From: an uncultured Halomonas sp.
GTDB taxonomy: Bacteria > Pseudomonadota > Gammaproteobacteria > Pseudomonadales > Halomonadaceae
DNA length: 35,983 nucleotides
Reading direction: 5' to 3'
NCBI RefSeq assembly: GCF_947501415.1
Contig: NZ_CANMVL010000008.1
Coordinates: 1-35,983 of the forward strand
Position 1 is the first letter of the stretch; each line of letters opens with the position of its first letter. Made by a program: the position numbers and the translations under genes. Shown in pieces: positions 15,638-26,566 of the stretch. The notes beneath the pieces were generated by a model that searched no databases, was not told the origin of the DNA, and saw nothing but the letters and a program-made list of their open reading frames with translations.

Positions 15638-16303
15638 ATGAAACTCTTGCTGCTCGAAGATGACGACCTGCTGGCCGAAAGCCTCGCCGAATCCCTCAAG
15701 GACAACGGTTACCGGGTCGATTTGGCCGCGTCCCTGAGAGACGCCGAGGCGCTCTCGACCACCGAGACGTACGCGCTGGCGATCATGGACCTGGGCCTTC
15801 CCGATGGCTCGGGTCTCGACCTGCTCAGGCGGTGGCGCCAGTCGGGCCGGGACCTGCCGGTGCTGATCCTGACGGCTCGGGACACCTGGGAAGACAAGGT
15901 CGTCGGGCTCGAAGGCGGCGCGGATGACTACTTGACCAAACCCTTCCACGAAGCCGAGCTTGTCGCCCGGGTCAAGGCGCTGTTACGCCGCCAGTCGGGG
16001 CGACTCTCCCATCAGTTGACGCTGGGTGGCGTTGCCCTGGACGAGGCCAACCAGTGCGTCCGAGTGGCCGATGGTACCTGGCACCCCCTGACAGGCACCG
16101 AGTTCGTGCTGCTGCGCTACTTCATGCACCATCCGGGACGGGTGCTCTCCAAGGAGCACCTGCTCAACCAGCTCTACGCCCTGGAGCAGGACGCCGCGGC
16201 CCCCAACCTCATCGAGGTCTATATCGCGCGGCTACGCCGCTACCTGGGCAAATCAAGCATCCAGACCCGTCGCGGCCAGGGCTATGTCTTCGTTGCGGAT
16301 TGA
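15638..16303 (+). CDS. OmpR-family response regulator of the copper island
   Basis: The 221-residue protein has a receiver domain with acidic pocket E7-D10, phosphorylated D51 (IMDLGLPDG), T79 and K101. A C-terminal winged helix follows, with the recognition region NLIEVYIARLRRYLG and closing wing RRGQGYVF. It belongs to the QseB/PhoP-like branch; in this setting it is the CopR/CusR equivalent. It overlaps the kinase gene by 20 bases. I infer that it binds the TTCAG-N6-TTCAG repeats at 15064, 17625 and 20356, giving positive feedback on its own operon. Confidence 0.88.
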   Translation: MKLLLLEDDDLLAESLAESLKDNGYRVDLAASLRDAEALSTTETYALAIMDLGLPDGSGLDLLRRWRQSGRDLPVLILTARDTWEDKVVGLEGGADDYLTKPFHEAELVARVKALLRRQSGRLSHQLTLGGVALDEANQCVRVADGTWHPLTGTEFVLLRYFMHHPGRVLSKEHLLNQLYALEQDAAAPNLIEVYIARLRRYLGKSSIQTRRGQGYVFVAD

Positions 16304-17615
16304 CCGACGCAGCCTGCGTATCCGCTTGCTGGCCTGGCTGTCGGGTATCGCCCTGCTGGTCACCGGGCTGACCTGGCTGCTGCACGGGATCCTGCTCAAC
16401 GACCTGGCGCGGGACTTCCTGGGGGAACGGCTCGAACGCGAGGCCGATCACGCCATCGAGCAGCTGCGCCGCGATCATCTGGCCACCGCGCGGGTCCTGG
16501 ACTCCGCCAGTCGCGGCTTCGCGATTTTCCACCACCTCTATGTGTTGCGCCTGGGCGATGAGGTCTCGGCCTCCCATCCGCGTTGGAAGGAGGCACTGCG
16601 ACCACTGCTGGACAGTGGCGAGTCGCTGGCCGAGGTGCGTGAGGCGGGTCAGCACCTGCTGGTCTTTCGCCAGCCCTTCACCCTCGACAATCAACCCGGG
16701 GTGCTGCTGATAGGGGAGGATTTCTCCCGAGTGGAGGCGGGACTGCACCGCCTGCACTGGTGGGTCGGCGGCATCGCCGCCAGCCTGCTGCTCCTGCTGG
16801 GGGTGCTCAACCTGCTAGCCGTCAGCCGAGGGATGGTGCCGCTGTCGCGGCTGCGCGACCAGCTCGGCGAGCTGCAGGCCGGCAGGCGCGATCGTCTCTC
16901 TCTGGACGTCCCCTCCGAACTCGACAGTCTGGTCGGGCAGCTTAACCGCTTCATGGACGAGATCGATGCTCGCCTGCAGCGCTCCCGTGAGTCGGTCGCC
17001 AACCTCTCCCACGCGCTGAAGACACCCCTGGCCGCGGTCATTCAGGTGCTGCGGGGCTCGCGCCCCATCGATGCCACGCGTCGCCAACGCCTGGTGGAAC
17101 GCCTGGAGGAGATTCACGCCCAGCTCGATGTTGAACTTCGACGCTCGCGCATCGCGGGGCCCAATGTCGGGCGCCTTGCCGATCCATACCGCGACGCCAG
17201 CAGACTGATCGAGATGTTCCGGACCCTTTACCCGGCCAAGCGCTTCACCCTGGAGGTAGCCGAAGGCACCGGACAGCGCATTCACATCGAGTCTCAGGAC
17301 CTGTCAGAGATGATCGGTATCGTGCTGGACAACGCCGGCAAATGGGCCAACCAAGAGGTTCACTGCGAGATAGTGATGGAGGAGGGTCTCGTCCTGCGTG
17401 TCGAGGATGATGGGCCCGGCGTGCCGGACGACGACGTGGCCTGCCTGGGGGAACGCGGGTGGCGCCTGGACGAGTCACACCCCGGCTATGGGCTGGGCCT
17501 GTCGATCCTGAACCAGCTCTTGAAACGCTATGGCGGGAATGTCCAGTTCGGACACAGTCCCCTGGGCGGTCTGAGCGTGGAAATTCACGTGCCCTTTGCA
17601 AAGGATGCGCCGTAA
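16284..17615 (+). CDS. Sensor histidine kinase of the copper island
   Basis: The 443-residue inner-membrane kinase has one helix near residues 12-32, a periplasmic sensor of about 130 residues, and a second helix near 160-180. A HAMP linker follows, then an H-box with H243 (NLSHALKTPL), an N-box (IVLDNAGKWAN), a DDGPGVPDDD loop and a GYGLGLSI G-box. The H-box form resembles PhoQ. Cofactor-binding residues in the sensor are not obvious, so copper sensing is inferred from context. ATG 16284 overlaps the regulator gene; no strong ribosome site, consistent with coupling. Confidence 0.87.
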   Translation: MSSLRIDRRSLRIRLLAWLSGIALLVTGLTWLLHGILLNDLARDFLGERLEREADHAIEQLRRDHLATARVLDSASRGFAIFHHLYVLRLGDEVSASHPRWKEALRPLLDSGESLAEVREAGQHLLVFRQPFTLDNQPGVLLIGEDFSRVEAGLHRLHWWVGGIAASLLLLLGVLNLLAVSRGMVPLSRLRDQLGELQAGRRDRLSLDVPSELDSLVGQLNRFMDEIDARLQRSRESVANLSHALKTPLAAVIQVLRGSRPIDATRRQRLVERLEEIHAQLDVELRRSRIAGPNVGRLADPYRDASRLIEMFRTLYPAKRFTLEVAEGTGQRIHIESQDLSEMIGIVLDNAGKWANQEVHCEIVMEEGLVLRVEDDGPGVPDDDVACLGERGWRLDESHPGYGLGLSILNQLLKRYGGNVQFGHSPLGGLSVEIHVPFAKDAP

Positions 17616-17624
17616 CCTGGCATT

Positions 17625-17656
17625 TTCAGGCGTGATTCAGCTTGCCCCGTCATGAT
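17625..17656 (+). promoter_or_regulatory. TTCAG-N6-TTCAG direct repeat and -10 box before copA
   Basis: TTCAG at 17625-17629 and 17636-17640 repeat with an 11-bp period. CATGAT at 17651-17656 lies 10 bases further on, the same geometry as the copy at 15064-15095. It supports a separate, regulator-controlled promoter for copA-copB just after the kinase gene. Confidence 0.55.
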
Positions 17657-17686
17657 GTCGCCTTCTGACATCGACGGGAGTCACAG

Positions 17687-19474
17687 ATGGCACGTTCCAG
17701 CGTAATCACGCACCCGCTGTCGCGCCGACGGCTGCTCAAGGGGGGTGCCGCCCTAGGCATCGGCTCGGCAGCCGCCCTTGGCCTACGCCCTGCCTGGGCC
17801 GATCCATGGGGGCAGACCAATACCTACGCCAAGGGGATCGAGGAAGGCCCGGAGGTGGCGCTGGCCATCCGTCGCGCGTCGCTTGAGATCGATGGTCAGG
17901 CGGCGCGGCCCTACACCATCAACGGCGAGAGCCCCGGGCCGATGATCCGCCTCAAGGAGGGCCAAGATGCCGTACTCAGGGTGACCAACCTGCTCGATGA
18001 GCCGACGTCCATCCACTGGCATGGCCTGATCCTGCCGCCCGACCAGGATGGCGTTCCCGGCGTCAGCTTCGCCGGCATCGCCCCCGGTGAGACCTTCACC
18101 TACCGCTTCCCGGTACGCCAGAACGGTACCTACTGGTACCACAGTCACTCCGGCCTTCAGGAGCAGCTCGGCCATGCCGGGCCACTGATCATCGACGCCG
18201 CCGAGCGCGAACCCTTCCGCTATGATCGCGAGCACGTGCTGCTGCTCACCGACTGGACCTTCGAGGATCCCATGGCGGTGTTCCGCAACCTCAAGACCGC
18301 CGAGGGGTACTACAACTTCCAGGAACGCACTATCGGCGACTTCTTCGCCGACGTGCGCGAGAAGGGCTTTGCGGCGACGGCGGAGATGCGCGGCATGTGG
18401 GCCAAGATGCGCATGAGCTCACGCGACATCGCCGACGTCACCGGCAGCACCTACACCTACCTGCTCAATGGCCACTCTCCCGAGGAGAACTGGACGGCGC
18501 TGTTCAAGGCCGGCGAACGGATCCGCCTTCGGGTCATCAATGGCTCGGCAATGTCCTACTTCGACGTACGCATCCCAGGGCTCAAGATGACCGTGGTGGC
18601 CGCCGACGGTCAGCCGGTGCAGCCGGTCCCGGTGGACGAGTTCCGCATCGGGGTGGCCGAGACCTACGACGTGCTGGTCGCCCCCGAGGACGACACCGCC
18701 TATACGATCTTCGCCGAATCGATGGATCGCAGCGGCTATGCCCGCGCGACCCTGGCACCGCGGGAGGGCATGGCCGCGGAGATCCCCGAGCGTCGCAGGA
18801 TCGCCGACCGCGGCATGGAGGCCATGGGTGCCCATGGCATGGACCACTCCAGCATGTCCGACAGTGACATGGAGGGCATGGATCATTCCAACATGTCCGG
18901 CGATGACAGGGAGGGCATGGATCATTCCGAGATGGACCATGGCGGCAGCATGGCGAGGGAATCCGCCAAGACCCGCGGGAACGGCATGCTGGCGGCGGGA
19001 GAGGCCCAGCCGGGCTCGCGCTATGACCAGGCCGGCATCGGCATCGATCCCAACGCACGCCGCACCCTGGTCTACCGCGACCTCAAGGCCTTCACCCCCT
19101 GGCCCGACCGCCGTGAACCCGGCCGCGAGCTGGAGCTACACCTCACCGGCAACATGGAACGTTACATGTGGTCCTTCGACGGCAAGACGTTCAGCGAGGT
19201 AACGGGCCCCATTCACTTCGAGAAGGACGAGCGGCTGCGCCTGATCCTGGTCAACGACACCATGATGGAACACCCCATCCACCTTCACGGCATGTGGATG
19301 GAGCTGGAGAACGGCCAGGGCGAGCTGATCCCGCGCAAGCACACCCTGAACATCAAGCCCGGCGAGCGCGTCTCGGCGTTGATCACCGCTGATGCCGAGG
19401 GCAGCTGGGCCTTCCACTGCCACCTGCTCTATCACATGGACGCCGGCATGTTCCGGGTCGTCAAGGTCGCGTAA
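17687..19474 (+). CDS. copA: Copper-resistance multicopper oxidase CopA (PcoA type), Tat-exported
   Basis: The 595-residue periplasmic oxidase has a twin-arginine signal SRRRLLKGG. It has all four copper-binding blocks: HWHGL near residue 110, YWYHSHSG near 150, HPIHLHG near 530 and the C-terminal HCHLLYHMDAGMFRVV. A methionine- and histidine-rich insert of repeating MDHS/MEGMDHS units at residues about 383-425 is the typical Cu(I) store of this family. It oxidises Cu(I) to the less toxic Cu(II). ATG 17687 has GGGAG six bases upstream. copB starts nine bases after its stop. Confidence 0.93.
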   Translation: MARSSVITHPLSRRRLLKGGAALGIGSAAALGLRPAWADPWGQTNTYAKGIEEGPEVALAIRRASLEIDGQAARPYTINGESPGPMIRLKEGQDAVLRVTNLLDEPTSIHWHGLILPPDQDGVPGVSFAGIAPGETFTYRFPVRQNGTYWYHSHSGLQEQLGHAGPLIIDAAEREPFRYDREHVLLLTDWTFEDPMAVFRNLKTAEGYYNFQERTIGDFFADVREKGFAATAEMRGMWAKMRMSSRDIADVTGSTYTYLLNGHSPEENWTALFKAGERIRLRVINGSAMSYFDVRIPGLKMTVVAADGQPVQPVPVDEFRIGVAETYDVLVAPEDDTAYTIFAESMDRSGYARATLAPREGMAAEIPERRRIADRGMEAMGAHGMDHSSMSDSDMEGMDHSNMSGDDREGMDHSEMDHGGSMARESAKTRGNGMLAAGEAQPGSRYDQAGIGIDPNARRTLVYRDLKAFTPWPDRREPGRELELHLTGNMERYMWSFDGKTFSEVTGPIHFEKDERLRLILVNDTMMEHPIHLHGMWMELENGQGELIPRKHTLNIKPGERVSALITADAEGSWAFHCHLLYHMDAGMFRVVKVA

Positions 19475-19483
19475 GGAGACGCC

Positions 19484-20254
19484 ATGAATACCAGAATCCC
19501 GATGATCGCGGCCGGTGCCCTGCTGGCCACGCTCCCGCTCACCATCGCCCTGGCCGAGGACGGCTATGATGCGCCGGCGGACTGGCCCGCCCCCATGGCC
19601 AAGCACAACATGGCCATGGCGCTGTTCGACCGACTTGAATATGCCGTGCCCGACAAGGGTCATGAGGAGCTGGTCTGGGACTTCCAGGCCTGGTACGGCG
19701 GGGACGTCAACCGGGTCTATGTGAAGTCCGAGGGCGAAAATGTCCAGGGCGATGGCGAGGATGCCGAGTTCGAATCCCTGGAGCTGCTCTACAGCCGGCT
19801 GATCGCCGATTTCTGGGAGCTGCAGGGCGGTATCGGTTACCAGGGTGGGGTCTTCTCCGATGATCACGCCGAACGTGGCTATGGGGTGATCGGCCTGCAG
19901 GGCGTGATGCCCTGCGGCATCGAGACCGACGTGGCGTTTCAGGTCAGCGACGAAGGTGACGTCTCGGCCAGTTTCGAGGGCGAGTACGACCTGCGCCTGA
20001 CCCAGCGGCTTTACCTGCAGCCGCGTACCGAGATCGCCGTGGCCGCCAGTGAGGCCGAAGCGTTTGGCGTCGGCGAGGGACTCAACTCGCTGCGCGTCGG
20101 CATGCGCCTGGGCTACGAGGTGACGCGCCGCCTTGCGCCCTATGTCGGTGCCTACTGGCAGAAGCAGTACGGCGATACCGCCGACATCGCCCGCCACCAT
20201 GGAGATCCCACCGAAGATACCGGCATCGTCGCCGGGGCCAGGCTGATGTTCTGA
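19484..20254 (+). CDS. copB: Copper-resistance outer-membrane protein CopB (PcoB type)
   Basis: The 256-residue protein has a signal peptide (ending near IALAED). A beta-barrel follows, with alternating aromatic/charged strands such as ELVWDFQAWYGGDVNRVYVKSE, TEIAVAASEAEAFGVGEGLN and RLAPYVGAYWQKQYG, the CopB core. It ends in a terminal phenylalanine (ARLMF), typical for outer-membrane insertion. CopB partners CopA, either exporting or sequestering copper at the outer membrane. Unlike many homologues it lacks a long Met-rich N-terminal segment. AAGGAG stands five bases before ATG 19484. Confidence 0.9.
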   Translation: MNTRIPMIAAGALLATLPLTIALAEDGYDAPADWPAPMAKHNMAMALFDRLEYAVPDKGHEELVWDFQAWYGGDVNRVYVKSEGENVQGDGEDAEFESLELLYSRLIADFWELQGGIGYQGGVFSDDHAERGYGVIGLQGVMPCGIETDVAFQVSDEGDVSASFEGEYDLRLTQRLYLQPRTEIAVAASEAEAFGVGEGLNSLRVGMRLGYEVTRRLAPYVGAYWQKQYGDTADIARHHGDPTEDTGIVAGARLMF

Positions 20255-20275
20255 GCCATGAATCGGTCTCGCGAT

Positions 20276-20299
20276 CGACGCCACCGCCAGGTGGCGTCG
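20276..20299 (+). terminator. Hairpin after copB
   Basis: A 10-bp perfect stem, CGACGCCACC (20276-20285) and GGTGGCGTCG (20290-20299), has loop GCCA and is followed by TCGCCTTT. It should end the copA-copB transcript. Confidence 0.75.
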
Positions 20300-20355
20300 T
20301 CGCCTTTGGCGATCAGAGCCCGGGTTGATCCGTGTCAATCGTCTCGGCCATGGCG

Positions 20356-20371
20356 TTCAGCCTGGATTCAG
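20356..20371 (+). promoter_or_regulatory. TTCAG-N6-TTCAG direct repeat upstream of lgt
   Basis: TTCAG at 20356-20360 and 20367-20371 again have an 11-bp period. The sequence 10 bases further on (CACACT, 20382-20387) is a poor -10 box, so activity is less certain than for the other two copies. It lies beyond the copB terminator, in the right place to start an lgt transcript. Confidence 0.45.
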
Positions 20372-20449
20372 ACAGCGTCGCCACACTGGCGGTAACAGGA
20401 ACCGTTGCCGGGCAACCGGCGATGGTCAGACACATCACAGGAGCGACGC

Positions 20450-21271
20450 ATGATCCCCTACCCCCAGATCGATCCGGTGGCACTGTCGGTGGGCCCACTG
20501 AGCATCCACTGGTATGGGCTGATGTACGTGGTGGGGCTGGCCGCAGCCTGGTGGCTGGGCAGACGACGTGCCCACCGGCTCGGCCTCACCCATGACGATA
20601 TCGGCGACCTGATCTTCTATGGCGCGGTGGGGATCATCCTCGGCGGTCGACTGGGGTATGTGCTCTTCTACGGCCTCGATCAGTTGGCGGCCGATCCGCT
20701 CTGGTTGTTCAGGCTCTGGGAAGGCGGGATGAGCTTTCACGGTGGTCTTGCCGGCGTGCTGGTCGCCGCCTGGTGGTTTGCCCGCCGCCATCGCCTGGCC
20801 TTCCTCCAGCTGACCGACTTCATCGCACCGCTGGTGCCGATTGGCCTGGGCGCCGGGCGGCTGGGCAACTTCATCAACCATGAGTTGCCAGGACGCGTGA
20901 GCGACGTTCCCTGGGCGATGGTCTTCCCCTCCATGATGGGGCTCAGTTCGCAGCCACGCCACCCATCGGCCCTCTACGAGTTTGCCCTGGAGGGCGTGGT
21001 GCTGTTCGTCGTGCTGTGGTGGGTCTCCGCCCGACCACGCCGGCGCGGCACCGTCTCGGGACTCTTCCTGGTGCTCTACGGCGTCTTTCGCTTCGCGGTC
21101 GAGTTCGCACGCCTGCCCGACCCCCAACTGGGCTTCATCGCCTTCGACTGGCTCACCATGGGGCAGCTGCTCTCCCTGCCCATGATGGTGGCGGGACTGC
21201 TCCTGTTGATCGCGCCCCAGCGTCGAGGCCCGATCGATGCCGTCGCCAGCACCGGCCGGCCATCGACGTAG
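20450..21271 (+). CDS. lgt: Prolipoprotein diacylglyceryl transferase, accessory copy in the copper island
   Basis: The 273-residue protein has seven hydrophobic segments. It shows the Lgt landmarks SFHGGLAG (essential His region), the signature [18 protein letters not shown] with the conserved Arg, and RHPSALYE. It transfers diacylglycerol to the cysteine of prolipoproteins in the inner membrane. ATG 20450 has GGAG six bases upstream; the frame is open from 20405 without a better site. An lgt-like gene inside a metal-resistance island, away from thyA, suggests a second copy serving metal-related lipoproteins or carried along by transfer. Confidence 0.88.
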   Translation: MIPYPQIDPVALSVGPLSIHWYGLMYVVGLAAAWWLGRRRAHRLGLTHDDIGDLIFYGAVGIILGGRLGYVLFYGLDQLAADPLWLFRLWEGGMSFHGGLAGVLVAAWWFARRHRLAFLQLTDFIAPLVPIGLGAGRLGNFINHELPGRVSDVPWAMVFPSMMGLSSQPRHPSALYEFALEGVVLFVVLWWVSARPRRRGTVSGLFLVLYGVFRFAVEFARLPDPQLGFIAFDWLTMGQLLSLPMMVAGLLLLIAPQRRGPIDAVASTGRPST

Positions 21272-21316
21272 CGTCGCTTCGATTCCTTTCACAACCCAAG
21301 CCACCGTGAGAACGCC

Positions 21317-21520
21317 ATGGAGAAGAGAGCACAACGCCGCCTGATGATGGTCTGGCTGCCGCTGGGGGGCATCCTCGCCGTGGGCGGCTACCTGCTGGTG
21401 ACCGGCCAGCGATTACATCCTTACCAGGCGTTGCCGCTGCTGCTGCTCGCCTGCCCGCTGATGCATCTCTTCCTCCATCGCCACCACGGTGGCCAGCAGG
21501 ATCATGGCGACGATGACTGA
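21317..21520 (+). CDS. DUF2933 small membrane protein
   Basis: The 67-residue protein has two hydrophobic helices and the family end, LLLLACPLMHLFLHRHHGG, followed by a His/Asp tail (QQDHGDDD). DUF2933 proteins occur beside copper, silver and mercury resistance genes; the CPLMH segment and His tail could bind metal. The start is poorly marked (GTGAG before ATG 21317). It lies 45 bases after lgt. Confidence 0.8.
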   Translation: MEKRAQRRLMMVWLPLGGILAVGGYLLVTGQRLHPYQALPLLLLACPLMHLFLHRHHGGQQDHGDDD

Positions 21521-21550
21521 CTATTCGCTAGCAGAGAAGGGAGGTTGACC

Positions 21551-21889
21551 ATGTCACATCACGACCATCGCCCTGGCGTGTCACAAGCGTCCCTGGTCAC
21601 TCGCTCGCTGAAGGTAACGTCCGAGGCGTCAAGGTATATCGCGGCGGCAGTGACCGAGATCGACGCGCTGTCCGGCCTCGACGGCGTGACCTACGATCCG
21701 CAGCACCACAAGCTCCACCTGGCCTACGATGCCAAGCGGCTGTGTATCGACGATATCGAGGCGGTATTGGCACGGCATGGCGTGGACATCGGCGCCGGAC
21801 GTTGGAACCGGATCAAGGAGGACTACTACCGCTTCATCGACCAGAACGTGAAGGACAATGCCAAGCAGAAACCCTGGAGCTGTCATTGA
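21551..21889 (+). CDS. Small HMA-like protein without the CxxC metal site
   Basis: The 112-residue protein starts at ATG 21551 with GGAGG six bases upstream. Residues about 18-75 have the strand-helix-strand pattern of a heavy-metal-associated domain (SLKVTSEA, EIDALSGLDGVTYDPQHHKLHLAYD, DDIEAVLARHGVDI). The usual N-terminal MxCxxC is replaced by SEASR, so copper cannot be bound in the normal way. The ends are His/Cys-containing (MSHHDHRP, KQKPWSCH). The fold assignment is inference from pattern. It travels with the DUF2933 and four-helix protein genes. Confidence 0.6.
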   Translation: MSHHDHRPGVSQASLVTRSLKVTSEASRYIAAAVTEIDALSGLDGVTYDPQHHKLHLAYDAKRLCIDDIEAVLARHGVDIGAGRWNRIKEDYYRFIDQNVKDNAKQKPWSCH

Positions 21890-21925
21890 GCTCGGGGCTG
21901 GCGAGTCATTGCCACAGAGCTCGGC

Positions 21926-22411
21926 ATGAAGGCTGACCGACCGCCTGGACGATGGTTCCTGTGGCCAGAATGGCATGTGGCACTGTTCACGTTCCTGCTC
22001 AACGTGCCCTGGGAGTTCCTGCAGGTGCCCCTATACCAGGACATGCCCTCGATGCCTCACTGGACCGCAGTGAAAGCCTGCATGCAGGCAGCGGCCGGTG
22101 ATGCGCTGATAGGTCTGGTCGCCTACTGGGTAGTGGCTCTATGGCGACGTCGCCGTGGCTGGCTGTGGCGCTATGGGCTCAAGGAGTGCGCCGCCTTCGT
22201 ACTGGCAGGACTGGTCATCACGGTAGGCTTGGAGTGGTACGCCACCGCCATCGCCCAGCGCTGGAGCTACGCGCCGGTGATGCCCACCCTGCCATGGCTG
22301 GGTACCGGCCTCACCCCACTGCTGCAGTGGCTGCTGCTCCCGCCGCTCTTCCTGTGGATCGCTTCACGCCACCTCGCCGGTACTGCGGCCCTCCAGACAC
22401 GTGGAAATTGA
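21926..22411 (+). CDS. Four-helix membrane protein of unknown function in the copper island
   Basis: The 161-residue protein has four predicted membrane helices: WHVALFTFLLNVPWEF, ALIGLVAYWVVALW, CAAFVLAGLVITVGLEW and LTPLLQWLLLPPLFLW. A conserved-looking NVPWEFLQVPLYQDMP element lies after helix one. I do not recognise a named family. Its stop codon (22409-22411) lies inside the -35 box of the next promoter, so the gene ends the lgt unit. It is close to the HMA-like gene (36 bases), supporting co-transcription. Confidence 0.6.
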   Translation: MKADRPPGRWFLWPEWHVALFTFLLNVPWEFLQVPLYQDMPSMPHWTAVKACMQAAAGDALIGLVAYWVVALWRRRRGWLWRYGLKECAAFVLAGLVITVGLEWYATAIAQRWSYAPVMPTLPWLGTGLTPLLQWLLLPPLFLWIASRHLAGTAALQTRGN

Positions 22412-22439
22412 CCCTTGGGTAACACAAGGGTTCTAAGAT
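22408..22439 (+). promoter_or_regulatory. MerR/CueR-type promoter of the permease-ATPase unit
   Basis: TTGACC (22408-22413) and TAAGAT (22434-22439) are 20 bases apart. A perfect dyad, ACCCTTG (22411-22417) and CAAGGGT (22425-22431), spans the spacer. This is the textbook arrangement for MerR-family metal activators, and the downstream gene is a copper ATPase, the usual CueR target. The regulator gene is not in the window. The -35 overlaps the stop of the preceding gene. Confidence 0.8.
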
Positions 22440-22519
22440 AAAGCAAACCCGTTGCATCTGGCACAGCACGCCTGGCAGTTCGATGCCTCACTCGCCCATA
22501 TCGACACGCAAGGAGATGC

Positions 22520-23880
22520 ATGGACAGGTCGCCTCAGTACCAGAAGAACAGCCTCTCCCTCGTCGGGGCCATCGCCCTGGGAACCGGCGTGATGATCGGT
22601 GCCGGGATCTTCGCGCTGACCGGACAGATGGCTGAGATGACCGGTGAGCTGTTTCCCCTGGCCTTCCTCTCGGCGGCCATGATCGTCAGTTTCAGCGCCT
22701 ACTCCTACGTCAAGATGTCCAATGCCTACCCGTCGGCCGGCGGCATCGGCATGTACCTTCACAAGGCCTATGGGCCCACCCTGCCCACGGCCTTCCATGC
22801 GCTGCTGATGTACTTCTCCATGGTGATCGCCCAGAGCTTCCTGGCGAGGACCTTCGGCTCCTATACCCTGGAGCTGTTCGATGGGGGTAACCGCTCGCTG
22901 CTGGTGCCGGCGCTGGGTGTCGGCCTGCTGATCGCCGCCTTCCTCATCAACCTCTCCGCCAACAAGCTGATACAGGGCGTGGCGTCGGTGCTGGGGGTCA
23001 TCAAGATCGGTGGCATCATCCTGTTCGGCGTGGTGGGCGTGCTGGTGGCCGACACCATCGGTATCCGGGCCACGGCCGAGGCGCCGGCGCCCGGCGTCTC
23101 CGGGTTCCTGGGGGCCACCGCGCTCGGCATCCTGGCCTTCAAGGGATTCACCACCATCACCAACAGCGGGGCCGAGATCCGCGATCCCCACCGTAACGTC
23201 GGCCGGGCCATCATCGTCTCGATCGCCCTGTGCGTGGTGATCTATGCGCTGGTGGGCCTCGCCGTCGCCAGCAACCTGTCACTGACGGAGATCATCGCGA
23301 CCAAGGACTACTCGCTGGCCGCGGCCGCACGCCCTGCGCTGGGGGAGGCCGCCGTCTGGTTCACCGTGCTGCTTGCCATGCTGGCCACGGCAGGTGGCAT
23401 CATCGCCAGCGTCTTCGCGGTGTCGCGGATGCTGGCGATGCTGACCGAGATGAAGCTGGTGCCGCATCGCCATTTCCATATGCCGGGCAGCATCCAGAAG
23501 CACACCCTGGTCTATACCATCGTGCTCGGCCTGCTGCTGACGGCGTTCTTCGACCTGAGCCGCATCGCGGCACTCGGCATCATCTTCTACCTGGTGATGG
23601 ATATCGCCATCCACTGGGGGGTATTGCGCCACCTGCGGGATGACGTGGCGGCACGCCCGGCCATCCTGCTGGCCGCGATCGCCCTCGACCTAGTGGTGCT
23701 GGCAGGCTTCCTCTGGGTCAAGGCCACCACCGACCCGCTGGTGCTCTACGTTGCCGCCGCCGCGATGGCCATCATCCTGGTGGCGGAATACGCCTTTCTT
23801 TCCCGGCGGCCCGCCCAGGACGCCGGCCACCATGCTCATTCGCACGAGGCGAGTGACAGCCACAGCAGGGAGGATGGCGC

Positions 23881-23884
<4 letters not shown>
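22520..23884 (+). CDS. APC-family permease with His-rich C-terminus
   Basis: The 454-residue protein has about twelve membrane segments. It has the APC opening ([23 protein letters not shown]) and a conserved [17 protein letters not shown] segment. The family usually carries amino acids or amines. The C-terminal tail, [17 protein letters not shown], is rich in histidine and unlike ordinary APC permeases, hinting at metal binding. ATG 22520 has AAGGAG four bases upstream. The stop overlaps the copper ATPase start by four bases (ATGA), and both follow the MerR-type promoter, so the permease is part of the metal response. Confidence 0.82.
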
Positions 23885-26199
<2,315 letters not shown>

Positions 26200-26297
26200 C
26201 AAAGCGAGAGAGGTGCAGAGTCATCTACTGGCAACGCCCAAGAGGATATAGCGTGCCCGTTTGCGACATCGCCACGGTGGCGCGCTATATCCGATTT

Positions 26298-26319
26298 CGG
26301 CCAGAAGCGGTCTTTCAGA
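26298..26319 (+). repeat. Dispersed repeat copy, CGGCCAGAAGCGGTC type
   Basis: CGGCCAGAAGCGGTCTTTCA is identical over 22 bases (26298-26319) to the copy at 28507-28528, in the same orientation. The two copies flank the KAP-type gene at a distance of 2.2 kb. Confidence 0.7.
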
Positions 26320-26402
26320 AGAAGCTGATATAGTGCAGGGCCTGGGGTCATTTTTTGGAGCCACTAAGCGATGAAAAATTGAAGGCATATTTAATCTTCC
26401 TG

Positions 26403-26555
26403 ATGTAACGCCATATTAACGTACTGTAGACTAGCGAGTACCACGAGCCAGCAACCGAATGCTGACTTTAGCACCGCCGCTGGAGGCATCATTGCCGATT
26501 TTCATAAGTGCTACTCTGATACTATCTCGAACTACGCACAGAGGCCTTGTTATCT
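26403..26555 (-). repeat. Weak attC-like site after the KAP-type gene
   Basis: On the minus strand an AGATAAC (26555-26549) lies just after the gene's stop, and GTTACAT (26409-26403) ends the segment, 153 bases in all. AAC...GCC can pair with GGC...GTT at the base, and GAGTAGCAC with GTGGTACTC further in. GTTACAT is the same end as in the better site at 28537-28621. Pairing is patchy, so this may be a decayed long attC. Confidence 0.35.
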
Positions 26556-26566
26556 TTTTTACTCCC

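Larger units (their letters stand above)
26200..26566. other. Gene-free stretch at the left edge of the AT-rich island
   Basis: No convincing reading frame is present. It holds a dispersed repeat copy at 26298-26319, a T-run at about 26350, and the attC-like segment at 26403-26555. Composition falls sharply after about 26330, marking the junction between the copper island and the foreign cassette region. Confidence 0.6.
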
